Below the pieces are notes generated by a model. The model was given only the letters and a program-made list of their open reading frames with translations. It was not told the DNA's origin and did not search any database. A stretch of DNA of 64,000 bases from positions 18,592,805-18,656,804 of the forward strand of contig CM034236.1 of NCBI GenBank assembly GCA_019916065.1. Reading direction: 5' to 3'. Origin of the DNA: Vitellaria paradoxa (lineage: Eukaryota; Streptophyta; Magnoliopsida; Ericales; Sapotaceae). The position numbers and the translations under genes were made by a program. Below are positions 48,451 to 60,830 of this stretch, in pieces; the first letter of the stretch is position 1; every line of letters begins with the position of its first letter.

Positions 48451-49609
48451 ATATTATTCCTTAACCTTATTCACATAATTTAAGCCTTACCCTCACATGT
48501 CTTGAGTTGTGAAAGTGCCTTAATGTCAGTGATGTGAACGAGGGTTGGGAATGAAAACTTTTGAGAGCATATCAAGAGGAAATATTGGGTGGAGAATTCA
48601 GCTGATGTATATTTCATTATTTCAAAAGTAAAAAAAGAAAAAAAGAAAAAGAAAAAAGAAAGAAAAGAAAAAAAAGGAAAAAAAATTATCATTCCTTTGT
48701 TTATGAAATTATGGGACTTGTACATTGTTTGCAATATTTGCAATTGTCCTAAGGGTAGTATTTAGTGTGAATAAGCTTTTTGTTGGGATCCTTGTTGGGG
48801 TTGGAAAGAAAATGGGTAAAAGTGGAATTTGTGTGCACTTGAGCATCTTTATCCCATGGCCAAGTTACAACCGAATCAAAGACCTAGTGGATTCTAAGCG
48901 AGCAACACTTATGTGTGCAGGTAGTGGTCTTGTGTAGGATATGTGGTGTGATCCATTGCATGGCATTGGAACGTTTTGATATGAGCTATCCACTTGAAAC
49001 TTCAATTCAATTCACTCACTTATTTGTGAGGTTGTGTGCAGCTAAGAGAGCATTTTATGCTCGTAGGTATGAGTGAACCCTTGATGAGTGAGTTTCTTTC
49101 TTTGAGTGATCTACCTTATGAGTTTTTTAAGTCAAAGCCTAGTTCTGTTTATGCTTTTGCAACCTTGTTGGATGAATGAAACACTTTTGTACATATGCTC
49201 TTTATACTTTGATAGTCCATACTTTCATGCTAGCACTTGGGAATTGCATATAATATTTGAATTTTGTGACTTGTTGGGCTTGAACTCGATTCATTGTCGA
49301 TCTTAATCACTCTTTGACACTTGGAGACCATATAATAGATGTTTGTGGGTAGCATCACTGCAAACCCTCATGAGACCTTACTCGTCCACTAGGGGGAACT
49401 TAGGGGTTTAAAGGGCTTGCCTTACGCGCTAAGTGTGGTCGTGTGTCTCCCACGAAAATGGACATCACCTTAGTTAGTTTTTATTTTGTCTTATTTTGAT
49501 TCAAATAAGAGCTTACATGTTGTGGGTGTTTTTGCACTTGTTTTTGTACCCCATGGTTTAATTGCATGCATTGCTAGGGACTAGCAATGACTGGGTTAAG
49601 GGGTGTGAT
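48451..49609. other. Likely 3' internal region of a long-LTR gypsy element
   Basis: No coding sequence recognised. Includes an A/G-rich stretch (48627-48690) and, just before 49610, ACTAGCAATGACTGGGTTAAGGGGTGTGAT, which has the look of the purine-rich region that precedes the 3' LTR in Athila/Tat-like elements. Assignment is by general resemblance only. Confidence 0.3.
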
Positions 49610-51580
49610 TAGCTTGCAATATTATACAATTCTATATCCTTTGTGTAAGCTAATTATGCACTTATGCTTGTTAATGGTAAGGTATTAGCTTAATTATCTC
49701 ATTTCCATGCATTATTGTTGTTTGTGTGTTTTTAGGTAATATAACTTGAGGCTTTTGGCCTAAACAACACCAAGGTGGCATGTGAGGATGAGCCAAGGCA
49801 AGCCAGAATAAAGAAAGTGCAAGAAAAGTCCAAAGGCTCCCAAGACTTCTTCAACTTCCCAAGAGCCATCCCAAGGCATGAGATCGACTACCATGGCTGC
49901 CAAGGAGAAGGAAATGGTTCGAAGTTCAAAATGATTGAAGTGGTGTGCAGTTGAAGTTCTAACTCAACACCTTCTCAATTTTCCAATGATAACCCTTCGT
50001 CATAACTCCAAGTGGTGCAATTCTTTCTAAATTAGAAACAAGACTTGAAGGGCTACAACTTTCGTGTTTTAGCCAAAGCCCAAATCGATCATCTTAAGGG
50101 TGAAAATTGCATTAGAAGTCAGGGACAGAAAGTTGTCTAAAAAGCACTATTCACTGTGGTTGCAGACAGGCGCCCCACCTTGACCATAGGCACCCCTCAG
50201 TGGTCAAGGGCACCCTACTCTAAATCAGGTGGGCGCCCACCGAGAGGGGGAAATTGGCTGCTCTTTGAGGAATTTTATCAAATAGTTGGGAGATATCCTT
50301 CAAGGGTGCCTCATACCTAACATAGGCGCCTGTCAACCTTAACTGTTGGATTTCTTTGTTCTATTTGATGTACTAATTTTACCCTTGAGTAAAAACATTT
50401 ATAAAAAACGAGAGAACGTCAGATTGAAAAAAAAAATGATTTTCCCCCTTCTTTCCATTCTCTTTTTTTTTTTTTCTTAGTTTAGTTTAGATTAGGGTTA
50501 GGGTTTAAGCTTTCAAGTCTTCATTTTGGATTGGTTGTACTTCAATACTCGTAAGTTTAATTTCAACGCACTTTCTTTGTTCATTTTATTTCATCATTGT
50601 GTTGATTTGATTTTCCTTGCACTTGTTCTTCTTTAACATATTATTATGTGTTGTTAGTTTAGATTTTCATTATACTCGTAGCTTAGTTTTATTCTTGGCT
50701 TCAAGCCATTAAAAGTATTGGGGTTAGTTGTGGTTTAATCGGATGTAAATGGTTTTCACAAAAATATTTTTCATGGCTTTCAATTTAAATATCTTGGTAA
50801 AGATAGGGTTCTTACGAAACCTACTCACCCGTGTTACAACCGTAGCTCGGTTACAAGTTTTCACTTGTGCACACCAAGTGTTCAGTTCAATGTCCCAGTG
50901 AGTTAGACTCTTATTTTCCAAAACCCAAATTAGGTTTTCTTATGAAATCAAGTTGCCCATGTTACAATCTTCACTTGGTTACGAGTTCACACTTGTGCAT
51001 ATCAAGTGCTTGATTCAATGGCTCGGTGACTTAGAACTTATTTTGTAAAACCAAAATATAGGCTTTTCTATGAAATCGGTTCACCCGTGTTACAATCAAA
51101 GCTCGGTTGCACTTGTGCACACTAGGTGTTTGATTCAATGTCCTGGTGAACCTGAAACTATTTTCAGAAGCCTCTACTTACTTTAAGGTTTCCACAAATC
51201 ATATTTTAAAGAATATCTTCTGACCTAACAACACGTGTGGTTGTTGAGTTGAGTTATAAATGCATTTGAGAGAACCATTATCACCCCTAATACCAAATTT
51301 GGCTTGTAGTCAAGATTGTTTTGGTTAATATTATTTCTAATACCTTTGCTTTAGTTTAATTCCTTTACTCCACCATTCTCAACCAAACCCATATCTAAGC
51401 ATTCCCATAATCCAAATTTAGTTTAGGTTAAGTTAGGTTCACCTACTAAAATAAGAAAACAAGTCTAGAGGTTTTAATAAAGCCCTCCCTATGGAGATGA
51501 CCTCGATTTTTATTGAGTAAGACTACGACCACCCTCTTGCACTTGAGAGATAGAACCCAAACACATTTTAGGGTCAGTCA
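49608..51580 (+). repeat. Probable long gypsy LTR with internal tandem repeats
   Basis: Starts TGTGATTAGCTTGCAAT after a G-rich tract. Its end region CTCCCTATGGAGATGACCTC, then TTGAGTAAGACTACGACC and CACTTGAGAGATAGAAC, resembles the 3' ends of long plant gypsy LTRs, where GTGGATTCGACCTCG-type text is common. No primer site TGGCGCC follows, so it may be a solo or truncated LTR. Contains three 128-bp repeats. Confidence 0.45.
50800..51180 (+). repeat. Three imperfect 128-bp tandem repeats
   Basis: CACCCGTGTTACAACC at 50826, the diverged copy TGCCCATGTTACAATC at 50954 and CACCCGTGTTACAATC at 51082 are spaced 128 bp apart. Shared text continues with CTCGGTTAC, CACTTGTGCACAC, AAGTGTTTGATTCAATG and CCCAGTGA-type blocks. 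Confidence 0.88.
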
Positions 51581-52239
51581 TCTCGAGACATGGTACTAGC
51601 TGTAGAACTACATTCAAATTCTCTAATAGATATCTACTTGGAAGTCAAACCAATCAATTGCCTAAAAACAATAAAATAACAGTTTTCCTACTTTGAGATA
51701 GATGAAAATGACATTGCAATTTGATTTCGATTAGCCTTATCTCTCCAAACAAAGAAGAATTTAATAAGTGCAATATAATGATGGTTTTCATGCACTTTGT
51801 TTTTTTTTTTTTTAAATCTATTTTTTCTCCCTTAACTCCTTTTGATGTATAGTAGAGAACAAAGTGGTAACCCTTTTCATCACTTTTATTGGGAGAGAAA
51901 CTCAACAACTTCAATACTACCAACATTTGTAACTTGGGATAGAGAAAATTGTGGGCTAATCAATTATGGGTCAATCCAAAGTAGATATCACACTAGGAAT
52001 TCAAGTAAGGTACCATCTCAATTGACCATGTGTTCGACATCAACCAAGTTGAAAGTAGTACATATATGTGATCTTAATAATCAATATTTTCAATACAATC
52101 TCTACACACTATGAGATTAGAAAGAATTCTATAAGAACAAGACAATGGCCAAGGATTCAAAGTGTAAATACATATCAAGCTCAAATATACTCTTACTCAT
52201 TTTAAATATTTCAAAGCTTAAAAAAAACTACATGATCTC
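51581..52239. other. Junction region left of the SIRE-like element
   Basis: No gene and no recognisable LTR. It may hold the diverged 3' end of the element at 52240-57833, but I found no match to its right LTR. Confidence 0.35.
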
Positions 52240-52243
52240 ATTT

Positions 52244-52780
52244 TCAATTTAAGTTCATAGCAATAATTGCAAGATCATTTATTCTAAACATTGAATTTAA
52301 GAAGTATAACTCTAAGAGATGAACGAGATATTCAAATCTTGAAGCTTCTAATGGTTTTGTAAACATATTAGCAAGTTGTTGGTCAATGCGAATGTGTTCC
52401 AAACTTAACACTTGTCTCTCAACAAGATCTCTAATGAAGTGATGCCTTATGTCGATGTGTTTTGTGCGATAGTGTTGAACAGGAGATTTGAAAATATTGA
52501 TCGCACTCAAGTTATCACAAAACAAAGACATAGTACCCTGATTGATTTCATAATCTGAAAGCATCTACTTCATCCACAAAATTTGAGCACAATAGCTCCC
52601 AACTGTAATGTACTTAGCTCCGATTGTTGAAAGAGAGATAGAGTTTTGCTTCTCGCTATGCCAGGCCACCGAATTTCCTCCTATGTAAAAGCGACCCGCG
52701 GATGTACTTTTTCGATCATCACAACACCCTGCCCAATCTGTATCTGAATAGCATGTGATTTCTTGAAAAGAACCATTAGA
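52244..52780 (-). pseudogene. SIRE-like RNase H
   Basis: After a broken stretch with ADWAG-like and STSGG-like remnants, the frame 52564-52244 has SLFCDNLSAINIFKSPVQHY, KHIDIRHHFIRDLVE and LANMFTKPLEASRFEYL. The catalytic Asp of FCDN is present. Confidence 0.85.
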
Positions 52781-52783
52781 AAA

Positions 52784-54027
52784 CTAGATGCAATAATCTA
52801 GAGTCCCATTTATATAACGAATGATGCGTTTAACAGTTGTCAAATGAGACTCTTTGGGACAAGATTGATACCTACCACAAATGCCTACATTAAATGCAAT
52901 GTTTGGACTACTAGCCGTCAAGTACAGTAGGATACCAATCATGCTATGATGTAAAGTTTGATCAACACTTTTTTTGGATTCATCCTTGTTCAGTTTGGTA
53001 GTTGTGCCCATAGGAGTCCTAGCATGCTCAGTTGTAGAAAGTCCAAACTTTTGAACCAAATTTCTTGCATACTTGGATTGAGATATGAAAATGCCATTTT
53101 TCAATTGTTTAATTTGCAATCCTAAGAAAAAACTCAGCTCTCCAACCATGCTCATTTCAAATTGACTCTTCATGAGTTCGACAAATTTTAGGGCATGTTT
53201 TTCTGAAGTAGAGCCAAAAACAATGTCATCAACATAAATTTGAGCAATAGTAATTTCCTTATATTCTCTATGGATGTACAATGTTTTGTCTGCACTTCCC
53301 AATGTAAAATTTGACTCTTCCAAAAATTTGATAAGTGTTTCATACCAAGTTATAGGAGCTTGTTTTAAACCATACAATGCCTTATTTAAACAAAACATAT
53401 GATTGGGATGTTTAGGATTAATGAATCCTTTTGGTTGCTTAACAAAAACTTCTTGTATAAACCATTCAAAAAGGCACTCTTCACATCCATTTGAAAAAGT
53501 TTGAACCCTAAGTAGCAAGAAATGGCCAACAAAATCTGAATTGATTCTAGTCTAGCCACAGGTGCAAAAGTTTCATCAAAATCCACTCCTTCAACTTAAG
53601 TATACCCTTGTGCGACTAGTTTAGCTTTGTTTCTAACAATAGTACCAAATTCATCGGTTTTGTTTTTGAAAATCCATTTGGTCCCTATAACATTGACATC
53701 ACTAGGTCTAGGCACAAGTTTCCAAACTTCATTTGTAGAAAATTGTTCTAATTCCTCATGCATGGCATTAATCCAATGAGAGTCAAGAAGAGCCTCTTTA
53801 ACATTTTTAGGCTCAATGCATGAAGTATAACATAAGGAAGTTACCTCATTGCGAACTTGCCTCTTGGTTTTCATAGGGGTGGTTACCTCGCCAATGACTT
53901 GTGTTAATGGATGATTCAGTTTCACTCTTGATGAAGGATTAAGAGTCAAATGTTGATTTTCATTCTCATTTTCCTCTTCTTCATCTCTTGGCGAATCTCC
54001 ATTGTTCTCATCTTCAACTTCTTTCAC
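52784..54027 (-). pseudogene. SIRE-like reverse transcriptase
   Basis: EALLDSHWINAMHEELEQFS, KLVPRPSDVNVIGTKWIFKN, KAKLVAQGYT, DETFAPVARLESIQILLAI, VKSAFLNG, KALYGLKQAPITWYE and IYVDDIVFGS, all standard copia RT blocks. Two frame changes (near 53590 and 53450). Confidence 0.87.
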
Positions 54028-54039
54028 ATTCTCTTAGCT

Positions 54040-55380
54040 TTCTAACAAGGATTCTTTGTGTGGATAGATGGTGAATTCTTGTTCATCCTCTCCCGAATTT
54101 AACCTGTAAACAGAATTAATAGGATCATCAACAACAACATTTATGGATTCCATAACAGTAGAGTGCTTCAAATTGAAAACTCTATAAGCTCTACTATTTG
54201 TGGAGTAACCAAGAAAAATCCTTTCATCACATCTTGCATCAAATTTACCTAAAGATTCCCTATCACGATAAACATAACATTTGCTCCCAAAGACGTGAAA
54301 ATATTTAACACTTGGTTTCTTACCATTCTAGATTTCATATGAAGTGGCTTTAGTTCCCCTTCTCACAAAAATCGAGTTGCTAATATAACAAACAGTGTTT
54401 AAGGCCTCAACCCAAAACTTCAAAGGCATTTTCTTACCATGCAACATGACTCGAGTCATCTCTTGAAAAACTCTGTTCTTCCTTTCAACAACCTCATTTT
54501 ATTAAGGCATTTTAGGAGTAGAGAATTCATGCAAAATACCATATTCATCACAAAAATTAGAAAATTCAAAATTTTCAGATTCTTTTCCATGATCACTTCT
54601 TAATCTAATGATCCTACCAATCTTAACTCCCTTTTCATTTTGGAGTCTATTGCATAAAGATTTAAAAAGAATAAAAGGTGTCTAATTTTTCTCTTAGAAA
54701 ATTTACCCAAGTAAATCTTGATAAGTCATCAACCATTACAAAAATGTATTTTTTACCACCTAAACTTCTGTCCTAATAGGACCCTTTAAGTCGACGTGCA
54801 CAAGCTCTAATAGAGAAGAAATAGCTATTCTATTGGTCTTTTTGTGAATAGCCTTTGTTTGTTGCCCTTTCTAACAAGGTCCACAAACAACTTTCTTGAC
54901 TTTTGCAAGCTTTGAAAACCCTTTCACAATCTCAACTTGGATAATCTTGCAGGATCTTGATAATTCACATGTCCAAGCCTTTGATGCCAAAGTTCTGTGG
55001 TGTCATCCTGTGTAACATTACAAGCCAAACTTTTGTCAACTGAAAAGCCCATAATAGTTATCCGCAGTTCTAACTCCCTTCAACACTATATTGTTATCTT
55101 TGTCTAGAATTGAGCATTCATATTTAGCAAACATAACATTGTAGTATGAATCACAAATTTGACTAATGCTAATCAAATTTGCTTTCAAACCATCAACATA
55201 CAAAACATCCTTGAGTCTAGGAAGACCTAGACGATCAATACATCCAATTCCAAGAATTTTGGATTTGCTACCATCACCGAATGTGATAGAGCCTTCATCA
55301 CAATCAACCAGGGACAAAAACATGGATTTGACACACACATGTGCTTAGAGCATCCACTATCCAAGTACCACATGTTGGAG
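54040..55380 (-). pseudogene. SIRE-like protease and integrase
   Basis: Protease LDSGCSKHMC at about 55335-55375, then ITFGDGSKSKILGIGCI and LKDVLYVDGLKANLISISQI. The integrase to its left is in broken frames: CGPC-like text near 54870, the TDDYSR-type region is missing, and the motif for the terminal Glu (PQQNGVVERK) is damaged near 54490 where an in-frame stop stands. Confidence 0.7.
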
Positions 55381-55382
55381 TT

Positions 55383-56401
55383 TTAGGCTTTAAACGCAGT
55401 GTGTGCAACAAAGCATTTTAAATTATCACATCTAATCCATGCTTTTTTAACCTTATTTTTTGAAGATATTTTGCCTTTGAAAACAGTTTTTGAAATGTTC
55501 TTGGCATTAGATTTAGACAATCCTCCATTAGAATTATTTTTGTTTGGTTTGAATGGAGCTCGTATGTCATTATTGTCATGAAATTGAAGACCACTGAACC
55601 TATTAGACAAAAATTCTCTCCCTTTAAGACCTCTGTTAGGATTGACTCTGGATTTAACATAATCCAATGATAATCCATACAATTTATGACAAAATGGTCT
55701 TATGCGGCCTCTAATTCCACAATGATGATATATAGGAACAAATTTTTTTGAATTTGCAGAATTTGAGGTATGCAAATTAGATTTAATGAAGTTTTACCTC
55801 CAGAACCTGAAAAATAGTTGGAAAAGGCATTACCTTGAATGTGGTTCTTCACCTTACTTGCACTAGATAGCACTTTCTATTGGAGACTTTAATGTCCTCT
55901 TGAATCTCCTTTTGAGTTTTCACTTTCAACTTTTGCAATCTTTGGAATGAAATGAGAGTTGTTAGATTTGTTCTCAATTTTCTTAGTTGCCAAGACAGAT
56001 TTGATTGATCCATTTTCTTGAATTGAAGAGGATGAAGACAGCTTTGCACATTCAATCCCAGTTCTATCATTAGGATACCGTTGAGCTTCCAATATGTCAT
56101 CTAGCTTCTTGGTTCTGGCATCCCATTTCATGAATGAACTAAATGTCTTAACAATCTTCTCCCTTAAATCTTCCACTTCTTTCTCTAGTGCCACATTCAT
56201 GGACTTCAATCCTTCCTCATTCTTTTTCAAAGTCTCTACCATTTTCTCCAATTCAGCCACATGAGACTTATGACTTTCAACTTCACTTTTCAAACTCTCT
56301 TTCTTACTTTCAACACTATTTAGTTTGGAGAATGCTTTAGCCTTATGCTTTGCAAGAGTCAATGATTGCCGGCACAACTCATTATATTTATTTTGCAACA
56401 A
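55383..56401 (-). pseudogene. SIRE-like gag C-terminal coiled coil and spacer
   Basis: Residues around 56401-56150 form a Lys/Glu-rich heptad-like stretch (AELEKMVETLKKNEEGLKSM and VALEKEVEDLREKIVKT), a predicted coiled coil. A second degenerate knuckle, HHCGIRGRIRPFC, is near 55700-55730 with its His changed to Arg. The spacer runs to the protease start. Confidence 0.75.
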
Positions 56402-56587
56402 TTCAAACTTCTCTTGAGTGTCTTCTTCAGATTCTGAATCAGAAGTATCACTCTAATCATTTTCATCAAGACTTATCCGAGAAACACAAATTTTAGAATT
56501 TTTCGTTGGAGAAAAATCATCAGCTTTCACCATGAATGCTAGGACATTTGAAGAGTCATCCTCAGAACCAGATGAATCATCCTCAAC

Positions 56588-57595
56588 TTAGTCTCCCTCA
56601 TTCTTTGAATCGTCTTCATTATCCCAATAAGCATTAAAAACTTTCTTGTTCTTCTTCTTCATCCTGTTTGCACATTCATTAGCAAAATGTCCATACCATT
56701 TACATTCAAAACATTGCTTCTCACCGGATTTCTCTTGCTTCTTCTCATTTTTGATCCCTTCTCCAAACTTTTTCTTTCCTTTAAAGAATTTTGAATTGTT
56801 TTGAGGAGACTTCTTGGAAAAGCTTTTGAACTTCTTGACAAGGAAGGCAATATCATCAGCACTTACTTTTGAGATGTCAACTTCTTCATTTTCATCTTCA
56901 CAGACTGAGTTTAAGGCAATTTCTTTGTTTCTCTTGTTTTGATTCATATTAACTTCATAAGTTTGTAGTGATCCAACTAACTCTTCAACCTTCATTTAAT
57001 CTACATCTTTACTCTTCTCAATAGCTATTACTTTTGGTTGAAATCTATTAGGTAATGACTGTAAAATCTTGTGAACAATCTTTGATTGTGGATAAGTTTC
57101 ACCAAGATTTATTGAGGAGTTCACAATATCACTGAGTTTGATGTAAAACTAATCAAAAATTTCATTCTCAGCCCTTCGAATTACCTTAAAAGCAGTCGTG
57201 AGTCTTTACAATTTGGCTATTTTCACTGCTATAGTTCCTTCATAGGTAACTTGAAGGATATCCCAAACTTTTTTTGCAACTTCACAGTTAGAAATTCTTC
57301 TGAACTCATCCTGAGAAACACTACAGAATATTGCATTCAAGGTTTTACTATTCCGCCCATCAACTTCATTATTAGCAAGTAACCAATCCCTCTTCGCTTT
57401 AGGTGTGAGATCAGTCTCACTCACTATTGGTGGTCTCCATCCATCAACAATAGAATCCCAAACACGTTCATAAATGGATTTAAGAAAAGCTCTCATCCTT
57501 GCCTTCCAGTAGTGATAGTTAGAGCCATCAAGAAACGGATGCCTAACAGTTGATTGTCTCTCTCTTTGGTTATCCATGGATATTATATAGACCAA
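56588..57595 (-). pseudogene. SIRE-like gag, N-terminal half with zinc knuckle
   Basis: Starts at an ATG at 57593-57595: HPFLDGSNYHYWKARMRAFL is the DUF4219-type start, followed by WDSIVDGWRPP, DWLLANNEVDGRNSKTLNAI and CEVAKKVWDILQVTYEGT. A stop lies near 57206. After a gap comes KVEELVGSLQTYEVNMNQ and the CCHC knuckle CFECKWYGHFANEC near 56690-56730, then an acidic tail. Confidence 0.85.
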
Positions 57596-57833
57596 CTCTC
57601 AGACAAAAAGTCTAGACACAAAACAAAGAGCACCCAATGCTCTAACACCACTTCTCTTTCATTTCCAAAGCTCTTCTCAGCCATCAACAAAGATGCTTAA
57701 ACACTCTTTGGTATATGCCTAAGCATCAAAAGACCTGACTTTTAACATTATATGAAATCTAAAGTGAACAATTACAAGCAAAGTGTTATCTCGGACATTG
57801 CCAATACACAAACCAGTCTACATGACACTTACA

Positions 57834-58680
57834 CATATGATATAAGAATTTCATCCAGTTAACCAAAGAGATCTATCCTCTCCAAATTTATCTATATATT
57901 TAAAGTTATATAAAGATGTGTGTTCCATTTAATGGTCATTCCAATCTAGAATTTGGGTACTATTGATATATATTTTGCTTATTCACTTCAATTAGAAACT
58001 AGAAATTTCTTAAGCCAATACACTAGAATAATCAATTAGTAATATTATCAAATGTGTAGTTTGCACTGCTAACCTTTAGCACCCTCATAACAATTGATTC
58101 ACAATCCTTCAAATTCGAATTAGCAACAAGTTAGTAAAAAACCACTCATAATCTCTCCCAATTTCAACCAAACACTTGTAAATCAAAACAATCAATCTCC
58201 ATTTCCTTACATTCCAGAATTTAGAAATGAATAGATGAATGAGAAAACTCAATCTAATGAACCAGAAATATAAACTGACCTCGAGCACTAAAGACAGACA
58301 CCTAAATCACATATTACTATTTCTATCGTCTATAATATTTGGTTAGACCTTTCTTTTCTCATCAGATTAAACCGAATGCGAAGATTATTGGTTATTGGAG
58401 GAGAAAGAAAGAGAGATAACAATCGAACAGAGAATTCAAGACAACATGAAGATTATCAATGCCAATATATTACATACAACAAAAAGACACCTAAGGAAAT
58501 TAGAGTAATCAACGAGCGATTGAAGAATGCTTATTTCCCCAGTCACAACTTTTTAATTCTCAATCAACCGCTAATGGCGAGAGTTGTGTTCTAAATTTGG
58601 GATTTTGGGAGAAAGGCATAGACAGCGTAAAGAAGGAGAAGGTGCAGGGCTTGGCGAGTTATTGGGTTTAATTTAAGTTT
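57834..58680. other. Unassigned sequence, no gene supported
   Basis: A 72-codon + strand frame at 58376-58594 has no recognisable domain; its composition is unremarkable. No repeat partner was seen in the window. Confidence 0.4.
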
Positions 58681-59056
58681 AAAAATTTAATCAATAAAAT
58701 TATTTAAGTTTTTAATAATTATTTATAAGGTTCTGTTTCTGTGAAAATATAACTTATCACTATTATATATGCTTCAGTGATGGAAATTAATATTTGTCAA
58801 CAAAAAAAAAAATCCTACTAAATAATAAACTTTTTGTGCAATTTCTCCCATAGGTTTTAGTGATGAGATTCAATGATAAAAAAATACATTTCTCATTCAA
58901 TATTAATGTTTCAGTGACAATTTATGTTATTTGTCACAAAAAAAAAAAAAATCTTAAAATGCATTTTCAAGGACAACAAAAAAATCTTATCATTGAATAA
59001 CATGTATTATGACAATATTTTTCTTATTGTCATTGAAGCCCACTTTCTTGTAGTAA
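58681..59056 (-). mobile_element. CACTA-like terminal fragment
   Basis: On the minus strand the segment starts TACTACAAGAAAGTGGGC, one base from the CACTACAAGAAA terminus of plant CACTA transposons. It continues with repeated CAATGACAAT, TTCAATGA and TGACAAA motifs (58750-59040), like CACTA subterminal repeats. The opposite end is not identified and there is no coding capacity. Confidence 0.5.
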
Positions 59057-60480
59057 AATCAATAATTCCACTTTGAACACCATACGGCAACTAGAGACAT
59101 GAATCAAAAGTCCAAGCAATGCTTGAACTTATTTATAGTAGTGGACTTTGTCAATATGTCCGTAACATTGTCAAAAGTGTGAACTTTCTTTAGCTAAGTT
59201 TACTTGAAGACACTAATTCTCGAATCTTGTGGAACCTTACATCTATGTGCTTGGTTCTAGTATGATACAACTGGTTCTTTGCAAAATAGATGGCACTCTG
59301 ACTATCACAGTGAAGCTCAACTCCACCTTACTGTAGACCTAACTCCTTGACAAGCCCAACATCTCACAATGCTTCCTTGGTAACCTCCACCATTGTCGTA
59401 TAGTCTACTTCAATCATCAAAAGAACAACAAAAGACTGAACCATAGATCTTTAACAAATAATCCCATCTGCCAAAGTAAGGACTTACCCAATAATTGACC
59501 TCTTATCATCCAAGTCCCTTACATAATCTGCATCCACAAGCCCTACATCTGAAATCTCATCCCGTTGTCTGTTAAGCATGATGTCTTACCCAGTGGTGTC
59601 CCATAAATATCTGAAGATCCACTTAACCATACCTCAATGTTGTCTCCCAGGATTAGCCATAAACTTTCTTACCGCACTAACTACATTTGCCAAATTCGGT
59701 CTGGTACAAACCATTACATACAACTACATCAGCATATGGAACTGAACTCTATGTCTTCGATCTCATTTTCGGACTTCAGGCATTAAGTTACAAATATCTT
59801 AAAGTGACCCGTCAAAGGTGTGCCCATTGGTTTCGTATTATCCATGTCAAATATCTTTAACACATCCACATAAGTTGACTAAGATAACCACAATCTCTCT
59901 AAGTCTCTGTCCCTGTGAATCTTCATTCCAATAATCTTTTTAGTTGCGCCTAAATCTTTTATTTTAAATTCCTTGCTCAACAAAAATTTCAGATTGTTGA
60001 CCTCAAGAGTACTTTTAGCAGAAATTAATATATCATCTACATACAATAGGAGATATGTGAAGGAACCATCATAAAGGCATTTTACATAAATTTAACAATT
60101 ATACTCACATCATCTATAGCCTATTTTGATCATAAAGATTCAAACTTCTTGTATCACTACCTTGGATATTACTTCAACCTTTAGAGTAACTTCCTCAATT
60201 TGTAGACTAACTACTCCTCCTCGATGTAAACAACCCCTCCAGCTACTCCACATGAAGATATTTTTCTATATTACAATGAAAAAATATCATCTTTACATCT
60301 ATCTATTCTAGCTCCATGTCAAAATGTCCTACCAGGGCCAAAATCACCGTGATAGAAGTGTGTCTAACCATTAGGAAAAAGATCTCATTGTAGTTAATCC
60401 CCTTTTTCTATGAGTAACCCTTGGTTACCAAACGAACCTTAAATCTTTATGTGTCCAACTAGATGAGCTCATAGAAGTCT
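59057..60480 (-). mobile_element. Tnt1-like copia 3' fragment, related to copia 4
   Basis: Aligns by eye with the RNase H to RT part of copia 4 (38640-40100): GACATGAATCAAAAGTCC, GAACTTTCTT, CACATCTATGTGCTTGGTTC and others. Minus-strand frames include HCDSQSAIYFAKNQLYHTRT, LLLYVDDILISAKS near 60010-60050 and LLSKEFKIKDLGATKKIIG. No LTR was recognised. Decayed and truncated at both ends, by the CACTA-like end on the left. Confidence 0.75.
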
Positions 60481-60830
60481 TGGTTTTGCCAAGGGCATAA
60501 CACCTGTAACTTGATTCGCAACCTTAAATGGGAGCTTGATGATGTCAAGGACTTTGTTGACCGTAACTTTACTCAACTTAAAGGGAAGGGCAGTGTACTT
60601 CTTGCAAGATGATTAGTATTCGAGCAACCAAGTCCTCTTAGGTGTTTCAGACTTATGTAGGTGTAACTTTGTTAATCTTGTCGATATCAACACTCCAAGT
60701 CCTTTCAAATCTTTTATTGAAGTCTTTTTCTGCAAAAAGATAAATAGGATGTCCAACCAAAACTAAAAGGGAAAAAAAGACAAATGAGAATGAAGTTCAA
60801 AGAAAGAACACTACCTATGGCCCTTGATCG
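60481..60830. other. Unassigned sequence
   Basis: No gene or repeat recognised with confidence; may include further diverged copia sequence. Confidence 0.3.

Larger units (their letters stand above)
52240..57833 (-). mobile_element. SIRE-like copia retrotransposon, decayed
   Basis: Minus-strand order gag (57595-55850), protease, integrase (about 55100-54050), RT (54027-52784) and RNase H (52564-52244). The unusually long gag, with a CCHC knuckle and a Lys/Glu-rich coiled-coil extension, is typical of the SIRE/Maximus group. At the right a short LTR remnant (about 57652-57833) starts (minus) TGTAAGTGTCATG and is followed by TGGTGTTAGAGC, a primer-site variant. LTRs of this group are usually near 1 kb, so this one appears deleted. 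The 3' LTR was not identified. Confidence 0.8.

Noticed and set aside
50800..51180. CRISPR or satellite array
   Set aside because: Only three diverged 128-bp units inside an LTR-like region of a plant genome; not a CRISPR structure and too few for a satellite.
58376..58594. 72-aa + strand reading frame as a gene
   Set aside because: No recognisable family, no conserved features; such lengths arise by chance in AT-rich plant DNA.
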